Of a stretch of DNA of 64,000 bases, positions 36,396 to 44,785 are shown piece by piece (position 1 is the first letter of the stretch; each line of letters opens with the position of its first letter). The notes beneath the pieces are model-generated. The model worked only from the letters and a program-made list of their open reading frames with translations, did not search any database and was not told the DNA's origin. The position numbers and the translations under genes are program-made. Source of the stretch: Halichondria panicea (Eukaryota > Porifera > Demospongiae > Suberitida > Halichondriidae); assembly GCF_963675165.1 (NCBI RefSeq), contig NC_087393.1, positions 807,502 to 871,501 of the forward strand, given 5' to 3'.

Positions 36396-36591
36396 CTGTA
36401 TTAAACAGGGCAAAAACGTTCTAACTCATTACTTCTTTTCTTTTTTCTTCCTCTAGTCTTCGTTACTCTTCTTCTTGCCTTCAATTGGCCTCAGCATTTT
36501 GGGAAAGCTATAAAAAAAAGACAAAAATGTGGTATGGGCAGTAATCCTTACCTTCTCATAGGTTGCATTGTGGTTGCAGCTGTTTGTTGTT

Positions 36592-39175
36592 ATGCCATTA
36601 GGCCACGCGGGCCACGTGGCTGCGAATTCTCCTGCAACTTTTTCCTTTGATGACCCTTTATCCATTCATGCAACCCAAAAAGTAAACCTACTTGCTGGAC
36701 AGAGACTCTGCTTGCTGGAGAAAGAAAACATTGTATGGACAATTCCTTTTGAGGATATGTCACTAATAATCAAAAGCATAGAAGTAAATGCATTCAATAA
36801 CTGTACATGCGTACACTGTGTGACGTTCCTCCACACTCAATCATAGCAACTGGGTGGCGACTACAGCCTGTACACATGGCCCTGTGCTCTCCTGTTAGCC
36901 CAACACATCTACGACCAGAAGGAATTCATCGGAGGGAAAAAAGTCTTAGAAGTGAGAGTTCAAAATTACCCGAATTATCGCCTCCTTATTTTTTCTCCAG
37001 CTAGGTGCAGGGACGGCTATACCTGGACTCACAGCCGCCAAGTGCGGAGGTCATGTGACCTTCACAGACCGCGAGGGGAATACATGTTTCCAAAACGCCA
37101 TCAAGAGATCATGTGATCTCAATGGAATAGAGGGGATGGAGATTACCGAGGTCACATGGGGGTTGTTTTCTCCGACATTGCTGACCCTCCCCCCACAAGA
37201 TGTGATAATTGCTTCTGACTGCTTCTACGACTCAAAAGGGGAGGAGTTATTATTATACACAATAACAATTATATTTAACTGTTTTCTTCAGATTTTGAAG
37301 ATGTTTTGGCAACTGTTTCCTTTCTGATGGACAAAAACCCATCCTGTAAATTTTGGACTACCTATCAAGAAAGAAGGTAAAGGCATCCCTTACCAACTAA
37401 CAGGTTGAGATTTCAAATGCATTTACAGTAGAACCTCGATTATCCAGACACCTTGGTTCCAGAGGCAGGCCGGATAACTGAATAATACCGGATAATCGAA
37501 TAGATAAACCACGCCTTGTGATCCACCCACTTTATTGATAAACAGCAGTGCCACATGGTTGTCTATGCATGCGCAGAAGATAAGCAGACTTGTCTCCATA
37601 GTAACAGCTGCAATGTGCATGCGCATTTCAGGGACACACCCATTTTCTGAATTAGAAACTTCCAAGCCGGATAATCGAGGGTTCCGGATAATGGAGGGCT
37701 GGATAATCGAGGTTCTACTGTAGCTTTTAGGAATACATACATGTATCTATGATAATTATGTTTATATCGAATGTTATAGGACTACGTAGCCGAATTTTGA
37801 CAACAGTAAATAGCATGCATAAACTGCAACATTCACAAATTTTTTAGGAGCCCATGTCTATTGTGGTCACCCCTATTTATCTCTTTCCTTGGCAATCTGT
37901 TGTAGAAATTACAACAATGGGTAAGGAATCGTTATGATGAATTAGATGAAGTTGTATGTGAGCTCCTCCCTGACAAACAAACTGTAGTCTAGGTAACCGC
38001 CTTATCAGTCAAGTAGGCTAAAAATCTGTGTCCTTTGATGTAAGCTTTGATGTCTCTTTGTGCATATGTAGTTATAAAAAAAAAAAAAAAAAAAAAAGAA
38101 ACCTTTGACTAGCTAGGAAGAGTAGCAGCAGTAGGCAGCAGTAGTAGTAGCAGTGCAAGCAGGACTAGACTAGATTAAAAAGTTGGTGGAAAGAATAACT
38201 GACCGTTTGGACGTCACCTGGCTGCCAGACTTTCATCTGGACTCTTCCCCCTGAGTAGCTGGCCTTTCTCTAAGCCACAAAACTGAGCAAGAAGCTGAAG
38301 AAGCAGCTAGACAGAGACATGTACCTAGCCTTGAGAATTGGGAGGCGTGGCTCAACTAGTTAGCCCAGCCCAGAGGAATTGTTACCGTGGGTACTGAACA
38401 ACCGTAGAAGTAGGGCTACCCCTGGCTTTACTGAATTAACTAGCTGTGTCTGCTGTCTAGTTGGACCAGATTTAGCTAGATAATGGGGTAGAGAATAGTT
38501 GAGCGGTGCTGTGTGTAGCTTGAACTGTACTGGCTGGCAAGAATCTAGTAAGCACCCTATGCACTGATAACTCGTCAGAATGGAGGGTATGTTCTAGGGA
38601 TCTGGACAGCTGTACATCCAAAGGAGCCAGGGAGTGCCAATCATCTTCTCCCAGTCTCTGACACGCTAAACAAAAGGAGCTAGAACTGGGAGTCCCAGCT
38701 AGAATTGCTAGCCGGATCTAGACTAATAGAATGACTTGGAGGCGTGGTGAGGCCGGATCCACACTAATTGATCGACCTAAAGACGCTCCTGTTCCAGATT
38801 TCACGAATGGCAAGGAAAGGGTTATGTTTATAATACAGCCAGATTAATGGGCCCCAATAGAATAATAGCTTCAACCTCCTGTCTTTAGCAGGACGACCCG
38901 AAGGGAGACTGCTATGAATAATTGTACTTTTGCCTAAGTTCAACCCAACAAAGTTATCTGCATGTATACTCATAATTATAGCTGCTTTTTATTCCTACAG
39001 CTCAAACCGAACTCTGGTACACTTATTAGAGAGATGGGGACTAGAAGCTGCAGTCATTACCGTGGATACAAATAGCCCCAAGGACAGAGTGGTGGTCGAA
39101 GGACTGAGTGAAAGCAGATCATCTACTGAACACACACTCCACTTGTGGGAGATTACTAGCAGAAACAGTATATAG
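36592..39175 (+). CDS. METTL23: METTL23 protein-arginine methyltransferase, five exons
   Basis: Exons are 36592-36681, 36847-36951, 37001-37238, 37292-37376 and 39001-39175 (693 nt, 230 aa). The joined frame is continuous, and every junction except the donor of exon 3 is canonical GT/AG. The product is a seven-beta-strand SAM-dependent methyltransferase. An N-terminal FSFDDPLSI strand is followed by DYSLYTWPCALLLAQ. SAM motif I is LGAGTAIPG (residues 66-74), with acidic D88 after the next strand. The post-motif block is LPPQDVIIASDCFYDS (128-143), then DFEDVLATVSFLMDKNP. These blocks match human METTL23 (YxWPCAxxLAQ, LEIGAGxxLPG, LPPQDIILASDVFF) in order and spacing. In mammals METTL23 dimethylates histone H3 Arg17 and acts in the nucleus/cytoplasm. 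The start is the ATG at 36,592; an upstream start is possible. Intron 4 (1.6 kb) holds a MITE and a poly-A tract. The exon 3 donor reads GGGAGG instead of GTGAGG-like, see findings. Confidence 0.88.
37426..37720. mobile_element. pogo/Tigger-like MITE in METTL23 intron 4
   Basis: A 295-bp element with left end CAGTAGAACCTCGATTATCC and right end GGATAATCGAGGTTCTACTG, perfect inverted 20-bp termini, flanked by TA (37,424-25 and 37,721-22). The right side carries three further 'ggataatcgag' or 'ggataatggag' echoes. TIR sequence and TA target are those of pogo/Tigger-derived MITEs. No transposase frame. Confidence 0.9.
38076..38098 (+). repeat. Poly-A tract inside METTL23 intron 4
   Basis: A run of about 22 A on the plus strand, about 100 bp downstream of a 28-codon open segment (37,906-37,992). 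That segment has an acceptor-like 'gttgtag' before it and a TAG after it. The arrangement could be the 3' end of a retroposed transcript, but no target duplication was found. Confidence 0.5.
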
Positions 39176-39365
39176 TAGGCCCTGATAAATTATGCTTTTT
39201 TTCACCCATTATTATAATTCTTGTGTGCGTCTTTAAAAAATCTGATTTTCCCCCAAAATGTGTTAAGACGTAAGCACAGCACACAACTGACACAAGACAT
39301 AATTATGATTCTCAGTGTTATCTTGTTGACTTGAACTGATCCATAATATTCACCTTCTGTCTATC

Positions 39366-39418
39366 CTCGAGACCAGGCCGATTAAAATACGTATTTTAAT
39401 CGGCCTAGGTTCGAGGCT
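39366..39418. mobile_element. Palindromic hairpin, 'CCTCGA..GGCCGATT' family
   Basis: A near-perfect palindrome. The arm 'aggccgattaaaatacg' meets its complement 'cgtattttaatcggcct' at the centre, with 'cctcgag' and 'ttcgagg' outside. It shares arms with the 46-bp palindrome at 42,833-42,878. Confidence 0.75.
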
Positions 39419-39706
39419 GCCTTCTGTCATGAAAACCTCGTTATGCAAAACTTAATGTAAAGATCTTTACCAAAATGGACATTAATTTATACGCTAAAAT
39501 TATTCCAAGTATAATTATTTATCAGGGCCTATAATAATTATACTGGCTGTAGATCAGTTTCATTTCACCATTAATTTTCACATGTTTGGTTTAAAAATTT
39601 TATTCATTTTTTAGCACAAAATACATTGTAACGATCAACTATAACTATAATACAGTCATGAATGCATAGCCATTGTCCAATAATCCAGTTATGTGATTAT
39701 TACAAG

Positions 39707-42299
39707 CTAGCCAGCTAGGGCACCGTGTGACGAGAGGTCAGGTTCACTCGATATACCACTGTCCACAGCATCAACACGTCCACTAACCACTTTGTGAGCG
39801 GAGCGGGGGGAACGTGGTGGTACTGCACTGCGCCTTCTCTTTAGTAGTGCAATCTCTTCCCTGGCCAATTTAAGCTGCTTCTCTTCAGTAGCTTCTACCC
39901 TTTTCTGTGTCAGTAGGATAAACAATAATTTTACTAGTTCACAATGATTATATACACACTACTCACCAATGCCTGAAGAGATCTCTCTTTTCTCTTTAGT
40001 GCCTCCTCAGTTGACCTTAGCTTGGCCTGCACCTCAATCTCAAGACATTTACTTTTCTCTAGCTGTTTCTGAACGCTCTGTAGCTCAGTCTTTTGTGCGC
40101 TGTTTTTCTTCTCGAACTTAGTGCACTCCAATGTCAAGAGCTCTTTCATCGCCTCACTCTCCCTGTTCATGTGCTCCTCAGCCAGTGCCAACTTTTGTTG
40201 GCCTTCAAACTTGTGTATTTCTGATCGTTCCAATGCTTTCTTTGCGTCCAGTAGTTCAGTCTCCAAAGCAGTATATTTGTCAGCAAGCTCAGTGTTCTTT
40301 TTCAGTAGCGCCTCCTTTGTCTCCTTCCAGTCACTTCTTTCCTGTTCCAGACTCTCTTCATCCAAAATCAACGTTGTCTGTGCCTCAAATTCAAGCAGCT
40401 CTGATCGCTCCAATGCTTTCTTCGTGTTCAATAACTCAGCCTCGATATAATTGCGATCCTCGATAAGCAACGTGCGGTTTGCCATCATTTGTTTTTCAAT
40501 GTTCAGCCATTCTTTCCTTTTTCTCTCCATGTGCTCCTCTGCCAACATAACCAAGTTCTTGGTATCAGTCTCCTGTCGTTTAGAATCCTCCAATTCCATT
40601 TTGACGTTAGTCATCTCAGCCTCCATGTCAGCAATACACTTCTCTACAAGCTTTTCATATTCGGACACCAATGATTCTTTTGTTTTTGTCCATTGAGCCC
40701 GTTCGAGCTTAAACTTATCTTCTGACATTTTCAATCTTTTGTAAGACATCGACTTCATTAGTTTGATTTGCTTCAGGTCATCATTCTTTTCAGCTAGTTC
40801 AAGCTGTAAGGTTATAAATTTTGATTACCATGCAATCATAGTAAAGAGTGTTATAATTATATATACCTTGAGGTGAGCATTATGTTTGGTAATGTCGTGG
40901 AGCTCCTTGGACAGAGAGTTGAGAAGATCCTGGAGTGAGTCTGCGTGTGTGGTTGCCTCTAAGAGCTTCGTAAGTAGAGTATCCCTCTCCAATGTCAGAA
41001 TAGAGAGTTGGGACTCACTGTTGAGATTAATACCTATAAAGAGGTACAAAAAGCAATGTAAAGTTATTAGTTTGTAAGCTACAACCAACTGTGACATTGC
41101 AGAGTAACTTCTAAGGGAAATTATTTTGCAGCAACAAAAGAATTGCATGCATTATCTGCTCACCGTATAGGGACTGGAATTTCAATGCCAATGCCTTGCT
41201 TGTGGTAGTCCGTGCCCAGAGGTGGTACAGGGCAGTGCAAAGCACACACCCATACATTACAGTCACACATGTCAAGCCAAGATTTGGTCCCTATGAGAAC
41301 AAACAAATTTTTTTTATTAGAATAAGCACATCCATTCATAGCTCTTTGGCTCACCATGTGGTAGGTCCATTCATTCCAGTAGGAGTTGAGAAGATCTCCA
41401 TAGAACAGTGTTGATCGATAGTGATGCAAGCGCAAGTCAGAGGCCGTTCTGTCAAATTCCGTTTTGTCAAATTCCGATTCTGATATAAGGCTGACAGTTT
41501 CCAATTCCAGACCAACTTCATACACGATGGTCGTGTAGTCAAACGCTTGGGTTTTCGAGTAATCAATGTCCAGAGTTGATGAGAGGAGAAATGAGTTAAA
41601 ATGCTTAAAATCCAGAGAGGTGTTTGCATCAACGTGAGAGTTTTCATCGCTCAGTGGTGAAGAGTCGTTCGAAACAAGGTTCTCCCCAGCAGTTTGCAAT
41701 ACCTGTGGAAAAAAGTTGACATAATTATAGCTAGCTAGCAAAAAAGCAATAAAAAGCAGCCCTTACGTCAATTTCTTTCAAGCAAAGTCCTTGCCTTGGG
41801 TTGAACAAGGCCCATTCTAAAGAGAGGGTAAAATCACTTCCTCCAAGAGACTGCAACTCATTCTGCAATTCATTCTTCAGGACTGTGCCTGAGCCTGTGA
41901 TAAATACCGTATAGCGCGAAATTTTCGAGGCACTTATATTTCGTGGATTGGCCTCTAAAAGTATTTTCGTTGCACAATGTTCGCGGAATGACTGCTTACC
42001 GGAAGCCACGCCTTTAAATCTTGCACGTTATAGCAGGTAAAGAACGATTTTCGTGGACTTAATTTTCGTGTAGGATTGCTAACCCACGAAATCCACGAAA
42101 ATTAAGCCCCTCGAAAATTTCGCGCTATACGGTAAATAAAGTATTAAATTTTATTATCAGTTAGCTAAAATGATAATTATTTTATTTTACCTAAGAAGCA
42201 GTTGGACAGTGTATTTTCTATCAAATGGGGAGGAGTTGAGAATCCAATTAGCACTGCTGCGGCCATGAGAATGGCACGTGCCGTGTTGCTTTCGAGCAT
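39707..42299 (-). CDS. Membrane-anchored coiled-coil protein, array copy M1 (type A)
   Basis: Seven exons from the ATG at 42,299: 42191-42299, 41767-41894, 41355-41702, 41164-41290, 40867-41033, 39967-40803 and 39707-39904, 637 aa. All junctions are GT/AG and phases match. I do not recognise the family. Residues 1-25 (MLESNTARAILMAAAVLIGF...) form a signal or anchor helix. Next comes a ~170-residue presumed luminal/extracellular part, then a second hydrophobic helix near residues 200-220 (LGLTCVTVMYGCVLCTALYH). After that lies ~380 residues of charged coiled coil with a fourfold ~60-residue repeat, a KRRR patch, and a Ser-rich tail ending SSHGALAG. I chose MLESN as start because it is open in every copy, whereas upstream frames are broken in M1, M3 and M4. 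Exon 3 is three codons longer than in the other copies. A MITE sits in intron 1. It is divergent from CD225 copy P1. Confidence 0.82.
41907..42132. mobile_element. MITE, 'CCGTATAGCGCGAAATTTTC' family, in M1 intron 1
   Basis: The ends CCGTATAGCGCGAAATTTTC and GAAAATTTCGCGCTATACGG are perfect inverted copies, flanked on both sides by TAAATA. The corresponding intron in M2-M5 lacks the element, so the insertion happened after the array began to duplicate. The core has 'aagccacgccttta', shared in inverted form with the element at 13,903. Confidence 0.92.
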
Positions 42300-42705
42300 C
42301 TTCTTGACCTAAGTAATCAATATCGTAGCTGATAAATAGCCTTCTTTCTCACAATAGAACTCAAGAGATCTGCTTGCAGATTTTGCAGGAGAATGAATGA
42401 GTGATGAGTTGATCTACTATTGCCATGCACACAAAACGCATAAACGCTACATGACGTCATCCTATGCAAAGTGACGCGTCGGTAAATTTTTGTGCCTACC
42501 GATATGCGATAATTTATGCTTACTCATCTCTACATACGGTAGCTCTCTTGATTTTCAGCTGTGACTAGAGCTATGCACTGCAGAATTATCGTAGCTAGCG
42601 CCATTTGCCTGTTGCAATTGAAAAAGGGTGGGGCTGCTGCATACTCAGAGCATGCGCAAAACAGCTTGTAGTTGTAGTTGTAGCTGGTTGATATTCAATG
42701 GTTGT
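42300..42705. promoter_or_regulatory. Divergent promoter region of unit 1 (M1/P1) with CRE palindrome
   Basis: The 406 bp between the two start codons hold a perfect CRE/ATF site TGACGTCA at 42,452-42,459. They also hold 'gtgacgcgtcggtaaatttt', a GC box-like 'gggtggggctg' near 42,628 and an NRF1-like 'gcatgcgcaaaac' near 42,650. These same elements lie at matching positions in units 2-4 (the NRF1-like one is 'gcaggcgc' in unit 3). Regulatory role is inferred from conservation and position. Confidence 0.6.
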
Positions 42706-42832
42706 ATGATGTCTTTGTTCAAGTTTAAGTATTCAGCCATCACGGCCAATGAAGCAGGTAAGATTTATTGTAGCCAATAGCCATGTCTAAGGAGCTAGCT
42801 GGAAATTGTATGCAGCTTAGTTATACTTTATA

Positions 42833-42878
42833 TAGCCTCGATTCAAGGCCGATTAAAATCGGCCTTGAATCGAGGCTA
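42833..42878. mobile_element. 46-bp perfect palindromic insertion with 9-bp target duplication
   Basis: Inside P1 intron 1, the palindrome TAGCCTCGATTCAAGGCC-(gattaaaatc)-GGCCTTGAATCGAGGCTA is flanked on both sides by TACTTTATA (42,824-42,832 and 42,879-42,887). P2 at 47,640-47,652 carries the uninterrupted site with a single copy of TACTTTATA. This is direct evidence that the hairpin family inserts as a unit. Confidence 0.92.
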
Positions 42879-43115
42879 TACTTTATATAGATCTAACTCA
42901 TCATAAAATACAATCAGGCCTTACTTACAATCTTCTGTTGACCCCCCCCCTGCAGATATCAATACAAAACACTGGAGGAGGAAGCAGAGAGTATAGTCAT
43001 TGTGGATGTGAGTACTGAGTGATAAATAAGCATTTAGCATGCAACATGTGAGCTTCATGTATAATTATAGATTTTAATTTGAGTCACTTGCACACAGTAA
43101 GCACTATGGAATGCA

Positions 43116-43492
43116 GTGGCGTAGCCAGGGGGTGGCAAAGGGGGAAAATGCCCCCCCTTTTTCTCTCTACTACTCTGCTCAATTTATTGTATCTGATTAT
43201 CTTGCTGAGCACTCCCTTTCTTCGGAATCTTGCTGCAGTTATAGCTAGCTAGTAGGCAAGCAAAACGATTTAGTCTCTAAACTGTGAGCTATTCTAAATC
43301 TATAAACAGTTCTTGTTCTTTGCTAAACTAGCTTCTTCTATGCAAATAAAACATCAGGCCACACCCAACTAAATAGAGAAGTCAATAAAAATTATTATGA
43401 GTCATAATTAAGAGGCGTGGATTCTGGTCAAAATTTCGGCACTGCGCGGCTGATAAGTTTTTCCCCTCTTCCAAAAATCCTGGCTACGCTCC
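43116..43492. mobile_element. TIR element with 'GTGGCGTAGCCAGG' ends in P1 intron 2
   Basis: Left GTGGCGTAGCCAGGGGG and right CCTGGCTACGCTCC, flanked by TGGAATGCA (43,107-43,115 and 43,493-43,501). The 8-9-bp duplication and the CAG..CTG-like ends fit a hAT- or MULE-type non-autonomous element. A copy at the same place in P3 (53,694-54,075) and none in P2/P4 marks type A units. Confidence 0.8.
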
Positions 43493-44054
43493 TGGAATGC
43501 ACTCTCTTATTTTAGGCTCCTTAAACATAATTATTGTCCTTGCATGCTAAACTGAAACTGACCGGATTAACGAGAGTCTACTGTAATGCCCCTAATGGCA
43601 ACATGTGAGCTTCATGGTATAATTATAACTGGGATAGATTTTTAATTTGGGTCACTTGCACTCTATAAGCACTATGGAATGCACTCTTATTATAGGCTAC
43701 TTTAATAATTATGTTGTCATTTTCCTTGCATGCTAAACTGAAACTATACAACTCTCAGTAGGCAAAATGGAAGTTGAGAGTGTTCAGTTTTTAATGATTT
43801 CGTTTTGCTATTTGCAGTACAAGTTGATCGGTTTTGAGTATGGTGCTCCTGTGGCAGTGTCCCATCTGAGCAACTATAGGAACAGGTTGCTCATGGCAAC
43901 GGCATGCTGCTGCTGCTGTGGGCTGGCAGCTGTTAAATGCTCCAACGATGTAAGCAGCTCGTCACAAAAATTCAGTGTGTTCCTAATGTACTCCATTCAT
44001 GCATGTAATATGGATGTGTATACATTTGACACTGTATAAGCTTGTGCGTCAACA

Positions 44055-44395
44055 ATAGTTATTTTTAGACACTAGTTGATAAGATCTACATGGGAAGTAC
44101 ATGGGAAAAGTGCCTCAGAGCAGGTATACTATGGGACTTAGTATACCTGCAATTTTACTTAGTATATAATTATATCTAGTATTCCGTTGTCAAGTAATTG
44201 TATTGTAGTCAAGCGGTTTGCGCATGCGCACTAGTATCTAAATGAGTTAGACACTGTTTTGTCGGTGTCCATGTGATTTAGAAGTCCTCAGCCACTTTAG
44301 TATACCCTCGCTACGCTCGGGATACTAAATCAGTGCCTTTGGGCTTCTAAATCCCATAGACACCTCCAAAACAGTATTATATAGTACCTTTATAA
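44055..44395. repeat. Hairpin-containing insertion in P1 intron 3
   Basis: It contains the stem-loop 'agtataccctcgctacgctcggg-atact' and an outer inverted pair ('gacactgttttg-cggtgtc' against 'gacacctccaaaacagt'). The same segment occurs in P3 at about 55,190-55,510 and is missing from P2 and P4, another type A marker. Confidence 0.7.
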
Positions 44396-44785
44396 TTATT
44401 ATTATTTTAAGCCTCTAGAAATTTATAGGTTTGCTGCCTTGTGCAGGTCAACTCCAAGCTAGGAGTTGGGGACATGGAAGGAGCGAGGAAAGCTTCTGAC
44501 AAGGCACTCTGTTTCACCAACACTGCTGTGATGACTGGCCTAGGCATTCTAACCGCCATTATTTTGCTTTTCGTGGCTATTCTGTTGGTACTTATAATTA
44601 TTCATATTAATTGATGCAGCTACTACGTTTCTAAGGCCATGCTGTAGAATGTTTTGAATGGTTGATTAATTAATACACATTAATTTTACATTGTAACATT
44701 TACATTGTAACGATCAACTATAACTATAATACAGTCATGCATGCATAGCCATTGTCCAATAATCCAGTTCTGTGATTATTATAAG

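Larger units (their letters stand above)
29061..36590. other. Gene-poor DNA, second part of the 18-kb stretch without supported genes
   Basis: No exon with recognisable similarity. Contents are a G-rich tract at 29,990-30,132, a ~67-bp duplication at 30,530-30,662, MITEs at 32,823 and 35,163, short duplications at 33,055-33,170 and 36,200-36,395, and a (GT)n run at 33,539-33,612. The segment 34,250-35,100 is plain AT-rich DNA with no feature I can support. Confidence 0.55.
42706..44614 (+). pseudogene. CD225/dispanin (IFITM-like) gene copy P1, frameshifted
   Basis: Exons are 42706-42757, 42956-43007, 43818-43949 and 44447-44614. The deduced family product has a short N-terminus (MMSLFKFKYSAITANEA), an acidic segment and a CD225 domain. 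The domain comprises EYGAPVAVSHLSNYRNRLLM, the cysteine run ACCCCCGLAAVKCSND, the GD-GA-ASDKA loop (VGDMEGARKASDKA), and a C-terminal transmembrane helix (GLGILTAIILLFVAILL). The GDxxGAxxAS signature and the hydrophobic-loop-TM topology define CD225, the family of IFITM, PRRT and dispanins. Those are small membrane proteins of endosomes and plasma membrane, some antiviral in vertebrates. Exon 2 lacks seven nucleotides present in P2-P4 ('agagtga'), which shifts the frame to a TAG inside exon 2. Exon 2 skipping would not restore the frame. Exons 3 and 4 are otherwise the best preserved of the array. Intact copies may lie outside the window. Confidence 0.8.

Noticed and set aside
36453-36665. Minus-strand frame overlapping METTL23 exon 1, followed by a perfect-looking 44-nt intron (gtaagg...tttttatag)
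   Set aside because: Spliced in phase, it ends after eight codons, and the other phase gives only a ~23-codon peptide after an in-frame stop. No protein similarity seen. Could be a non-coding divergent transcript, but I cannot support a gene.
40121-40466. Ser/Cys-rich plus-strand open frames of 109-111 codons (also at 45,210, 51,004, 56,380, 62,158)
   Set aside because: They are exact antisense shadows of the coiled-coil exon 6. Charged Glu/Lys codons read backwards give Ser/Phe/Leu-rich frames. No splice or start context.
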